A DNA stretch of 8,803 nt from Candidatus Omnitrophota bacterium (GTDB lineage Bacteria; Omnitrophota; Gorgyraeia; Velamenicoccales; JABMQK01), in the NCBI GenBank assembly GCA_028712915.1, contig JAQTPJ010000025.1:1-8803 (forward strand), read 5' to 3'. Numbering within the stretch: position 1 is the first letter of the stretch; every line of letters starts with the position of its first letter. The position numbers and the translations under genes are program-made. Under the pieces are notes generated by a model. That model made no database searches. It was not told the origin of the DNA and saw only the letters and a list, made by a program, of their open reading frames with translations. This document shows, one piece after another, positions 1 through 5,333 of this stretch.

Positions 1-1
1 G

Positions 2-256
2 ATAAACCGCAGATTTAAGGTAATTAAAGAGCTGACTGACGCTTTGGCTTTGAAATTTAAGAAGCGGTTCCTGAACCATAGCCTGGATGTCTTGCTTGAA
101 GACAAAAAAGACGGCCTTTGGCGCGGTTATTCTCAGAACTACTTATTGACTTATCTAAAAAACGATGATAATCTAAATATCGGTAATAAAATAGTTAATG
201 TAAAGATAACTAAAATTACTCCGTTAAGCTTATGCGCAAAATTAAGCAGGAGATGA
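2..256 (+). CDS. mtaB: tRNA methylthiotransferase MtaB-like, C-terminal end (5' truncated)
   Basis: Only the last 84 residues are present, because the frame is open to the left edge. The visible part fits the C-terminus of MtaB, the radical-SAM enzyme that adds a methylthio group to threonylcarbamoyladenosine-37 of tRNAs. A basic helix (R-x3-IKELTDALALKFKKRFL) is followed by a TRAM-like beta barrel with LDVLLEDKKDGLWRGYSQNY and a late KIVNVKITKI strand. The VL-E...G..-GY..NY pattern is typical of MtaB rather than MiaB or RimO, whose TRAM domains start differently. The catalytic CxxxCxxC cluster lies outside the window, so the subfamily call is a family-pattern judgement. An ATG at 44 is internal and not a real start. 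The gene ends with TGA, and its last codons contain the ribosome binding site of the following gene, so the two are probably co-transcribed. Confidence 0.75.
   Translation: MNRRFKVIKELTDALALKFKKRFLNHSLDVLLEDKKDGLWRGYSQNYLLTYLKNDDNLNIGNKIVNVKITKITPLSLCAKLSRR
248..252 (+). promoter_or_regulatory. Ribosome binding site AGGAG that selects the start at 262
   Basis: AGGAG lies 9 nt before the ATG at 262 and directly abuts another ATG at 253, while a third in-frame ATG lies upstream at 232. Only 262 has normal spacing, and it gives a clean signal peptide (MKIEKMLISL...). The site is inside the last codons of the upstream methylthiotransferase, which suggests translational coupling. Confidence 0.6.
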
Positions 257-261
257 AAATT

Positions 262-1785
262 ATGAAAATAGAGAAGATGCTAATAAGTTTAGTTTTATTA
301 TTGGTTTTTAGTTTATTTTCTTCTTATTCCTTTGCCGAGGAGAAAATTACACTCACCACCTATTATCCCGCCCCTTACGGAATTTACAAAGAACTGCGTT
401 CTGACCAGATGGCTATAGGCAGCGGTTACAGAAATAGCTCTTTGAGCAATGGGGATCTTATTGTTTCAGGTAATGTAGGAATCGGCACGCCGACGCCACA
501 AGCTACTCTGCATGTAGCAGGAAATGTAATTGCGGGAGAAATGACTATACAAAAAACGAAGATTGAGAGTTTGGCAGTAGGGAGCGGTTATGCAAATTAT
601 ACCCCTCCGGCTAATGGAGTGATAGTTCAGGGTAACGTAGGTATCGGTACGACTAACCCCGTCCAAAAGTTACAAGTTAATAACACTCCAGCCTCATCTT
701 TCGTTGTGACGTCAAGTGGCAATGTCGGCATCGGGACAGTAAGCCCTGCTGGAAAATTTGTCGTGTATGGTCAAACAGGAACTTCAACACAGAATATCGC
801 TGAGATATGGGAAAACGCTGCAGATTTCAATCATAAGATGTTATTTCTTAGGGCAAGCGCAATGGATAGCGGCGGATATTTTATGCAAGCCTATGACGGA
901 AATAGTGGTAGTTATCCTTTTGTGGTTAGAGGAGATGGCAACGTCGGCATCGGCACGGCAAACCCGGAGGCAAAATTAGAGATTGAAGGGGGAGATATTC
1001 AACTTGCCGATACAATGGGCCATACGCCTTTTACTATTAAAAGTTATTATAACGCTGGAAGTTTATGGTTCTTATCTCCTACTCCTAAAGTAGTTTTAGC
1101 TGATAGTCACAACTGGGATAGGTCTATGAGTATATATTATTCTGCGGGAACTACTGGCGCAGGCGCAGGAATCTTGACAATCGGGCAGATAGATAAAAAT
1201 TCTACTAATTATACTCACGGCATAACCAGGTTTTATACAAATGGTGTAGAAAGAATGAGGATTGCTTCAGATGGCAACGTGGGCATCGGCACGACAGATC
1301 CTAAGTATAAACTTGATGTAGCTGGCGACGCGAGAATTGGCTGGAATGGGTATAGCGATAGAATTATAATTCTACCCACAGATTTTGTGCAGAGAGATAG
1401 TATACAGGATGGAGTTTATTACCATATTGATTTCGGAGATAAGGGGCAAGAGTTGGTGCAAGAGGGCAGTCACTATGATGAAGTAATAGCTCAGTATATG
1501 ATTCCTAATGGCTACGAAGCTTATGCTGTTTATATAGGTGGAAGTGACCATGAAAGTGGGGACATTATGGTCTATCAAAATAGTGCACTGGATAATACTA
1601 TGGCAACATTTCTTGTTAAAGGTGATGACAGTGAACTTTTAACTTTTGGACCTGTTCAAAGCGGAGGTCTATATTATCTCTCCATTGTAGTACACGATGC
1701 CAATGACGACGGGAAAATCTATGGAGGATATATAAAAATTCGACCTGCTTCTAATCCTGCTGCGAATATATCTCTTCCATTGTAG
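262..1785 (+). CDS. Secreted GNVGIGT-repeat surface protein
   Basis: This is a 507-residue protein from the preferred start. Residues 1-25 form a Sec signal peptide ending SFA before EE. The mature protein opens with LTTYYPAPYGIYKELRS, an N-terminus I associate with exported Omnitrophota proteins. Five copies of GNVGIGT-x2-P-x3-KLxV start near residues 70, 124, 153, 226 and 338. This short repeat is common in phage tail fibres and large bacterial surface proteins, and here probably builds an elongated beta-rich stalk. The first two copies belong to a longer repeat that also includes A(I/V)GSGY. Residues from about 360 to the end look like a beta-sandwich domain (HYDEVIAQYMIPNGYEAYAV, then GGLYYLSIVVHDANDDG). 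No S74 intramolecular chaperone, the usual C-terminal partner of such repeats, is visible. The C-terminal codons fall between two copies of a 50-bp duplication, so the native C-terminus is uncertain. A surface or fibre role is inferred and the partner is unknown. Confidence 0.8.
   Translation: MKIEKMLISLVLLLVFSLFSSYSFAEEKITLTTYYPAPYGIYKELRSDQMAIGSGYRNSSLSNGDLIVSGNVGIGTPTPQATLHVAGNVIAGEMTIQKTKIESLAVGSGYANYTPPANGVIVQGNVGIGTTNPVQKLQVNNTPASSFVVTSSGNVGIGTVSPAGKFVVYGQTGTSTQNIAEIWENAADFNHKMLFLRASAMDSGGYFMQAYDGNSGSYPFVVRGDGNVGIGTANPEAKLEIEGGDIQLADTMGHTPFTIKSYYNAGSLWFLSPTPKVVLADSHNWDRSMSIYYSAGTTGAGAGILTIGQIDKNSTNYTHGITRFYTNGVERMRIASDGNVGIGTTDPKYKLDVAGDARIGWNGYSDRIIILPTDFVQRDSIQDGVYYHIDFGDKGQELVQEGSHYDEVIAQYMIPNGYEAYAVYIGGSDHESGDIMVYQNSALDNTMATFLVKGDDSELLTFGPVQSGGLYYLSIVVHDANDDGKIYGGYIKIRPASNPAANISLPL
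469..1293 (+). repeat. Five dispersed GNVGIGT coding repeats
   Basis: Copies of the seven-codon GNVGIGT motif start at 469, 631, 718, 937 and 1273, each preceded by S, Q or D and followed by a proline two or three residues later. The spacing is irregular (162, 87, 219 and 336 bp) and always a multiple of three. Synonymous codons differ between copies, so they are old and maintained by protein-level selection, not by recent DNA duplication. Confidence 0.85.
1681..1730 (+). repeat. 50-bp direct repeat, copy 1 (coding)
   Basis: A 50-bp exact repeat recurs at 1776-1825, offset by 95 bp. In this copy it encodes SIVVHDANDDGKIYGG of the GNVGIGT-repeat protein. The 95-bp offset is not a multiple of three, so the second copy is read out of frame and supplies the stop codon TAG at 1783-1785. 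Confidence 0.9.
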
Positions 1786-1825
1786 TACACGATGCCAATG
1801 ACGACGGGAAAATCTATGGAGGATA
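1776..1825 (+). repeat. 50-bp direct repeat, copy 2 (next to the transposon end)
   Basis: This is an exact copy of 1681-1730. It contains the stop codon of the upstream gene and ends three bases before the left inverted repeat of the transposase element. Read in the frame used by copy 1, it would end KIYGG and meet TAG at 1824-1826. It could therefore be the remnant of an alternative gene end, a tandem duplication associated with the insertion, or an assembly seam. Confidence 0.9.
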
Positions 1826-1828
1826 GAA

Positions 1829-1849
1829 AAAAGGGGTCAGAGTCATTTT
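1829..1849 (+). repeat. Left terminal inverted repeat of the RAYT element
   Basis: AAAAGGGGTCAGAGT, then one unpaired base, then ATTTT. It is the reverse complement of 2564-2584 with one mismatch. In single-stranded DNA or RNA the two ends could pair, the kind of structured substrate HUH transposases recognise. The exact cleavage sites are not evident. Confidence 0.85.
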
Positions 1850-1851
1850 AA

Positions 1852-1880
1852 TTGACAAGCATAATTAGTTCTTTTATAAT
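1852..1880 (+). promoter_or_regulatory. Perfect-consensus sigma70 promoter of the transposase (leaderless)
   Basis: TTGACA (1852-1857), a 17-bp spacer, then TATAAT (1875-1880), so both hexamers and the spacing are ideal. The expected start, seven bases after the -10 box, is A1887, the first base of the transposase ATG. No ribosome binding site fits in the remaining space, so the mRNA would be leaderless. Confidence 0.8.
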
Positions 1881-1886
1881 TTAGCT

Positions 1887-2576
1887 ATGCCCAGACAGCC
1901 AAGATTAGTTATTTCAGGATATCCTCATCATATCATCTTGAGAGGGAATAATAGAAGCGCCATCTTTTATAATGATAAAGACAGGCGCTTTTTTATTGAG
2001 TGCATAAAAGAGTCTAAGGAAAAAACAAAATCAAAAATCTATGCTTATTGTTTGATGACAAATCATGTTCATTTGCTTATTGAGCCGTCAAAAAAAGAAG
2101 GGCTTGGCAATATGATGCAGTCTTTAGGCAGAAAGTATGTTCAATATATAAATAGGACGCATAAGAGAACGGGGACTCTTTGGGAAGGCAGGTTTAAAAG
2201 CAGTGTAGTTAGCAAAGATGAATATCTTTTAACTTGTAGCCGTTATATTGAATTAAATCCTGTGAGAGCAAAAATCGTTAAGCATCCCATAGATTACGTT
2301 TGGTCGAGTTTTGGCTTTAAGGCAGAAGGTAAACAAGATGCGCTTCTTGACGAAGATCCTATTTATGAAAGTTTGGGCAAGACACTTGAAGAAAGACAGG
2401 AGAATTATAAGGAGATATTTAGAGAAAACATTTCTGAGCGGGAATTAAGTTTAATCCGTAATACTACGCAAAAAGGCGGAATCTTTGGTAATGAAAAGTT
2501 TCTTGAGAGGATCACCGAATCCATAGGCAGGAATGTTTTTTGGAGAGCAAGGGGGAGGCCTAAAAAATCACTCTGA
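1887..2576 (+). CDS. REP-associated tyrosine transposase (Y1/HUH, RAYT family)
   Basis: This 229-residue single-strand DNA transposase has the normal family length. It opens with MPRQPRLVISGYPHHIILRG, the standard RAYT N-terminus. The metal-binding HUH motif is at residues 58-62 (TNHVH, with H60 and H62), followed by LLIEP. The segment KYVQYINR-x4-RTGTLWEGRFKS (83-105) is diagnostic of the family. Y120 in SRYIELNPVRA is the likely catalytic tyrosine, about 60 residues after the HUH pair as in IS200 enzymes. The C-terminal extension ends in a basic GRPKKS tail like an AT-hook, also common in RAYTs. These enzymes nick and rejoin single-stranded DNA at hairpin-forming repeats, here presumably the flanking inverted repeats. 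All key residues are present and there is no frameshift, so the gene looks intact. ATG 1887 is the only sensible start and coincides with the predicted transcription start. Confidence 0.93.
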   Translation: MPRQPRLVISGYPHHIILRGNNRSAIFYNDKDRRFFIECIKESKEKTKSKIYAYCLMTNHVHLLIEPSKKEGLGNMMQSLGRKYVQYINRTHKRTGTLWEGRFKSSVVSKDEYLLTCSRYIELNPVRAKIVKHPIDYVWSSFGFKAEGKQDALLDEDPIYESLGKTLEERQENYKEIFRENISERELSLIRNTTQKGGIFGNEKFLERITESIGRNVFWRARGRPKKSL

Positions 2577-2584
2577 CCCCTTTT
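2564..2584 (-). repeat. Right terminal inverted repeat of the RAYT element
   Basis: The core ACTCTGACCCCTTTT at 2570-2584 is the exact reverse complement of 1829-1843. It overlaps the last codons (S, L, stop TGA at 2574-2576) of the transposase. Confidence 0.85.
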
Positions 2585-2621
2585 ATCTCCTTATCTCTTG
2601 CTTTTATCTCTTGAATCACTT

Positions 2622-2669
2622 AAGGAAATAATTCCACTGCGTGTAGGAATTTAGAGAATAATTTTCCTT
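2622..2669 (+). repeat. Imperfect hairpin just upstream of the small-RNA promoter
   Basis: AAGGAAA (2622-2628) pairs with TTTCCTT (2663-2669), and inside it AATTCC (2630-2635) pairs with GGAATT (2646-2651). The interior is asymmetric. It is not followed by a T run, so it is not a clear terminator, and its right arm enters the -35 box at 2668. It may be a relic repeat or a protein-binding site. Little more can be said. Confidence 0.35.
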
Positions 2670-2696
2670 GACACTTTATACAATATATGATATATT
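2668..2696 (+). promoter_or_regulatory. Sigma70-type promoter with palindrome over the -10 box
   Basis: TTGACA (2668-2673), a 17-bp spacer, then TATATT (2691-2696), giving an expected start near G2703. A palindrome with perfect 7-bp arms, AATATAT-G-ATATATT (2682-2696), covers the spacer and -10 box and is placed like a repressor operator, though its AT-richness weakens the case. No protein-coding gene starts between this promoter and the terminator at 2864. Confidence 0.65.
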
Positions 2697-2761
2697 CAAA
2701 TTGCCTAAGGAAAGGGCTTTTTTAAAGCTGAGTTATTAAAGAAATTTAAAAAGTTTTTTAT

Positions 2762-2810
2762 TTCGACATTGCTCAATATAAAAACCCTGAGCATAGTCGA
2801 AGGGTTTTTA
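2762..2810 (+). repeat. Overlapping palindromes (TTCGAC..GCTCA block) with competing stems
   Basis: TTCGAC-AT-TGCTCA (2762-2775) pairs with TGAGCA-TA-GTCGAA (2788-2801) with two central mismatches. Independently, TAAAAACCCT (2779-2788) pairs perfectly with AGGGTTTTTA (2801-2810). The two stems interlock, so they are mutually exclusive or form an H-type pseudoknot. CCCTGAGC...GTCGAAGGG resembles a palindromic intergenic repeat I have seen in many environmental bacterial genomes, so this may be a dispersed repeat inserted into the small RNA. Confidence 0.6.
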
Positions 2811-2863
2811 GTTACTCCGGTCCGCCACGGAGTCAGTATTCCGATTTTAGGGAATAAGACTTA

Positions 2864-2908
2864 CCGGAAAGATAAGCGTTTTTTGAGCTTATTATTTCCG
2901 GTTTTTTT
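2864..2908 (+). terminator. Strong intrinsic terminator
   Basis: CCGGAAAGATAAGC (2864-2877) pairs with GCTTATTATTTCCGG (2887-2901) as a 14-bp stem including one GU pair and a single bulged A (2894), with a 9-nt loop. Seven T residues follow at 2902-2908. It ends the candidate small RNA and insulates the downstream pilus-like locus from upstream transcription. Confidence 0.85.
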
Positions 2909-2942
2909 GTTAAAATGGTTAAACTAAAGCCCAGAAAAAAAG

Positions 2943-2971
2943 TTGACACCCATAATGAGTAAGAGTATAAT
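2943..2971 (+). promoter_or_regulatory. Perfect-consensus sigma70 promoter of the pilus-like operon (leaderless or nearly so)
   Basis: TTGACA (2943-2948), a 17-bp spacer, then TATAAT (2966-2971). The expected transcription start is A2978 or A2979, and the ATG of the first gene is at 2979, leaving zero or one base of leader and no ribosome binding site. The TTG inside the -35 box is in frame with the gene and could be mistaken for its start codon. Confidence 0.82.
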
Positions 2972-2978
2972 CCACCCA

Positions 2979-4442
2979 ATGAAAAACAAAATGTTTTTAT
3001 TTCTAGTTGTAAGTATATTTGCTGTCTTGGCAATGGCAGTAAATGTAATTATCCAACCCTGCTTCGCTGCTTTTAGCCTTTCCGTCACTCCTTATGAAGG
3101 CGGTTATGATTTAAGGTTTGGCCAGTTGGACACGCAGAGCGCTAAAGCGGTTAAGGAATTAACCATAACTATTACAACTGATATAGGCAAACAATACAGA
3201 GTTTATCAAAGACTGGATAAGTCCTTAGCAACCGCTGACGGCACAGAAATTGAGCGTAATCAGTTTAAGATGTATACATTGACAGGCTCGAATTCAAAGG
3301 GGACGCTTGAGTGGATTGAGGAAATGCCTGTAATGTCTTCGGATACGGTCCTTTATACGTCCAATACCGCCGGCGAGGGCGATTCATTCAGGGTTGTTTA
3401 TACTTTAGAGCCTTCGGCAAGCCAGGCAGCGGGTTCTTATTTCGGCAGGTTTATTTTTGTCCTGGTTCCCATTGATTCCACACAGGATGAAACTTACAAA
3501 ACCATTAATATATACGCTGATTTAACTAATGAAGGGGCTGTGGAGATTTCCACCAAGGCAGGCATGAAATCAATCCGCATTTCTTCAAGGGATATTGAAA
3601 GAGGCGCAACAGATAATTCTACGGCGCAGATTTCTGTAAAAGGAAATATAGGCGCGCGTTATAACATATACCAGCAGTTAAGTGATTCCCTTATTAAAGC
3701 CAGCAGTTCGCAATTATTAGGATTGAATAGCATCTTATATAAAGTCACAGACGCAAATTCCGGGGCAGTATTAAAAGAAGGGGATTTGTCAGATTTAAAA
3801 TCAAAGTCATTGGTTTATTCTTCTGATAACCTTGGTTCTGCCGCGGAAATAATTATTGAATATCAACCTTCAGCTGATTTCTCCAGACAAAAAGCCGATG
3901 TTTACAGCGGGACAATAAATTATTATATGGAGATGGACAGGGCCACAGCGGCATTGGAATCGGGTTTCGTGGACGCGGTGGATATAGAATGCGAAGTAGA
4001 GCCGGTATTTAAAATTACAGCTACGTCCATAGATGATAATGGCGCGGCTATTAGCCAGGAAGGCGTAGCATTCCTGCAGTTTGGCGACGTCGGATATAAA
4101 GATACCACAAAAGAAAGCAGGATAAACGTGAAGGTAGATTCCAATATGGCTAGGCCTTACACAATTACCCAGAAATTAAGCGGTCCTTTGCAGAATGAAG
4201 CAGGCGATACGATTCCCCAGGGTTTTTTCACATTCATAATGGAAAAGAAAGACAACGCCGGCGGCAAATTAAAATTTGAAGATGAGGCGGTAATTGAACC
4301 CGGCAGCGATAAAACTATTTTTGTTTCCAACGCCAACGGCGACAGCGACGAATTCGACGTGGTATATAAATTAAAAGTAACCGCGGACACAAAAGGCGGA
4401 AATTATAATACCGGCATAAGTTATTCCTTGTCAGAGTTGTAA
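2979..4442 (+). CDS. Secreted three-domain pilin-like protein
   Basis: This is a 487-residue protein from ATG 2979. That start gives a proper signal peptide (MKNKMFLFLVV..., cleavage probably after PCFAA near residue 31) and matches the predicted transcription start. The mature part is three diverged copies of one beta-sandwich-like module, about residues 32-165, 186-320 and 340-487. Shared landmarks are an (L/I)xFG-type strand (RFGQL at 46-50, QFGDV at 367-371), a Y-x-(I/V)-x-Q-x-L strand (QYRVYQRL, RYNIYQQL, PYTITQKL), a V-Y-(T/S)-S-(N/D) turn (VLYTSN, LVYSSD, IFVSN), an acidic DxFxVVY strand and an aG-Y-g-x-I closing strand. The third copy is the closest relative, within the window, of the single-domain protein encoded next. 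The layout recalls pilin and spore-coat-U-like domains of chaperone-usher systems. It may be a tip adhesin or a multi-domain fibre subunit. I do not recognise an exact family. Confidence 0.75.
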   Translation: MKNKMFLFLVVSIFAVLAMAVNVIIQPCFAAFSLSVTPYEGGYDLRFGQLDTQSAKAVKELTITITTDIGKQYRVYQRLDKSLATADGTEIERNQFKMYTLTGSNSKGTLEWIEEMPVMSSDTVLYTSNTAGEGDSFRVVYTLEPSASQAAGSYFGRFIFVLVPIDSTQDETYKTINIYADLTNEGAVEISTKAGMKSIRISSRDIERGATDNSTAQISVKGNIGARYNIYQQLSDSLIKASSSQLLGLNSILYKVTDANSGAVLKEGDLSDLKSKSLVYSSDNLGSAAEIIIEYQPSADFSRQKADVYSGTINYYMEMDRATAALESGFVDAVDIECEVEPVFKITATSIDDNGAAISQEGVAFLQFGDVGYKDTTKESRINVKVDSNMARPYTITQKLSGPLQNEAGDTIPQGFFTFIMEKKDNAGGKLKFEDEAVIEPGSDKTIFVSNANGDSDEFDVVYKLKVTADTKGGNYNTGISYSLSEL

Positions 4443-4495
4443 TCGCTAAAGGAATTTAATTAGTTATAAAGATAAATTTAAAAAGCAGACTAGGG

Positions 4496-4503
4496 AGGAG
4501 GTG
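4496..4503 (+). promoter_or_regulatory. Full-length ribosome binding site AGGAGGTG
   Basis: AGGAGGTG, with GGAGG ending 7 nt before ATG 4509, is close to a perfect anti-16S match. It stands out because neither the gene before nor the two genes after have a recognisable site, which fits high output of the main subunit. I see no clear promoter or terminator in the rest of the 66-bp gap, so this gene is probably co-transcribed with the one upstream. Confidence 0.8.
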
Positions 4504-4508
4504 AAAAA

Positions 4509-5273
4509 ATGTTAAAGAAATTAATGGTAAGTATAGTAGTGGTGAGTTTTGTGCTTATGTTGGCAGGCCCTTTGACTAATTATGACCGTACAGAGACTAC
4601 AGCCACAGCGGCGGATAATGTTGCCACATTTAGTGTTGACGCTAGTATTCCTCAGTATTTGGAGATAAACGCTATTTTGCGCACAGTAGAATATGATACT
4701 GAGTTGGCCACTTACGATATTAACTGGGATTCCAGCCCATCAAGCCTTGATTTTGGAACCCTTGTGGAAGTAGAAGATGAAAATGGCGATTTCTCTTATA
4801 TGGCAGGGGCAAATACCTATGCAGTAGTAATGTACCCCATAACTTCCGGCAGGTCATATAGCATTGTGCAATCAGGAGGTGTTCTTCAGGATGCGCAGGG
4901 CAACACGATACCGAATGCCGCGTATGTAATGACACCTGATTATCAGAATCAGGATTTGTTGGGGACAGCGGCTCAGGGAGCAATGCCTATAGGCGCTTCG
5001 CTTGCAGCTCCTCAGTCAGCAGTCGGGAATAACCATACTGTTTACACGAGTGATGCAAATGGTACAGCCAAGGTAATCAGAGCCTTTTTAGCTATAACAG
5101 GCCCTGACGCAAACGGCAATATCATGAATTACACTCGAGGGCATAGTGGCGACACAGGTGTAGGAATAGCGCAGTATTATCATGGCAATGGCAAGACTAA
5201 TTGGTCTCCGGTAACGAAGAATCAACCGTCCGGCAGTTATTCAGGCTCGGTTACTTTTACGGTAAATCTATAA
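4509..5273 (+). CDS. Single-domain pilin-like secreted subunit (putative major pilin)
   Basis: This is a 254-residue protein. A signal peptide (MLKKLMVSIVVVSFVLMLAG) is followed by a spacer and a probable cleavage around TATAA (residues 31-35). The mature domain begins NVATFSVDASIPQYLEINA. It then shows LDFGTL, a strand RSYSIVQSGGVLQDAQGNTIP that parallels RPYTITQKLSGPLQNEAGDTIP of the upstream protein, the turn VYTSDANG (compare IFVSNANG), and a closing PSGSYSGSVTFTVNL. An FG strand near the start and a GxYxxxVTVTV-type last strand are the layout of spore-coat-U and other chaperone-usher pilins, so I infer a polymerising subunit. There are no cysteines in the mature protein, so it lacks the disulphide of classical pilins. 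The strong ribosome binding site and the terminator behind it point to high abundance. Alternatives are an S-layer-like or generic surface beta-sandwich protein. Confidence 0.72.
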   Translation: MLKKLMVSIVVVSFVLMLAGPLTNYDRTETTATAADNVATFSVDASIPQYLEINAILRTVEYDTELATYDINWDSSPSSLDFGTLVEVEDENGDFSYMAGANTYAVVMYPITSGRSYSIVQSGGVLQDAQGNTIPNAAYVMTPDYQNQDLLGTAAQGAMPIGASLAAPQSAVGNNHTVYTSDANGTAKVIRAFLAITGPDANGNIMNYTRGHSGDTGVGIAQYYHGNGKTNWSPVTKNQPSGSYSGSVTFTVNL

Positions 5274-5296
5274 CAAAGAGTTACGCAGATTGCCTG

Positions 5297-5325
5297 ACGA
5301 TATTAGCGGTAATTTGCGCTATCGT
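5297..5325 (+). other. Stem-loop after the pilin gene
   Basis: ACGAT (5297-5301) and AGCG (5305-5308) pair with CGCTATCGT (5317-5325), giving nine pairs, a three-base bulge (ATT) and an 8-nt loop. No T run follows. Together with the terminator just downstream it could protect the 3' end of pilin mRNA from exonucleases. That role is inferred from position. Confidence 0.45.
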
Positions 5326-5333
5326 GGACAAAC

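Larger units (their letters stand above)
1829..2584 (+). mobile_element. RAYT / IS200-like element with GGGGTCAGAGT terminal inverted repeats
   Basis: This is a compact element of about 756 bp containing one Y1 (HUH) transposase gene bounded by inverted repeats 1829-1849 and 2564-2584. Fifteen bases (AAAAGGGGTCAGAGT) are perfect, then one mismatch, then five more pairs. Inside the left end is a perfect-consensus promoter. The stop codon of the transposase lies within the right repeat, so nearly every base is used. Elements with this inverted repeat flanking a REP-associated tyrosine transposase recur in many bacterial genomes (from memory). I could not define a target site. Short TTATCTC runs flank both sides but may be chance. 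Confidence 0.75.
2703..2908 (+). ncRNA. Candidate structured small RNA of about 200 nt, class unknown
   Basis: A near-consensus promoter (2668-2696) and a strong intrinsic terminator (2864-2908) enclose a stretch with no ATG at all. Visible structures, in order, are GCTTT/AAAGC near 2716-2728, a palindrome-rich block (2762-2810), a hairpin ACTCCG/CGGAGT (2814-2819 with 2828-2833), a hairpin TATTCC/GGAATA (2837-2842 with 2851-2856), and the terminator stem. TTCCG at 2839-2843 could also pair with CGGAA at 2865-2869, which would compete with the terminator, so a riboswitch-like or attenuator reading is possible. However, the next gene has its own promoter beyond the terminator, which favours a free-standing RNA. 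I looked for c-di-GMP, TPP, SAM and cobalamin riboswitch, SRP RNA and tmRNA signatures and recognised none. Confidence 0.5.

Noticed and set aside
2581..2620. Three TTATCTC(C/T) repeats as target-site duplication or short CRISPR-like array
   Set aside because: The units are about 8 bp, irregularly spaced and AT/pyrimidine-rich. There are no spacers and no exact match to the left flank of the element beyond TATCTC.
2703..2908. Known riboswitch (c-di-GMP, TPP, SAM, cobalamin), SRP RNA or tmRNA
   Set aside because: None of the conserved core sequences I know for these classes is present, so I left the RNA unassigned.
2943..2978. TTG start giving a 12-residue longer pilin-like protein
   Set aside because: The TTG is part of the -35 box. 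The longer N-terminus would precede a normal signal peptide and would not be transcribed from this promoter.
2833..3033. 66-codon open frame on the - strand over the promoter and terminator
   Set aside because: It overlaps the terminator stem and the perfect promoter at 2943, and its translation is unlike any known protein. It is explained by chance.
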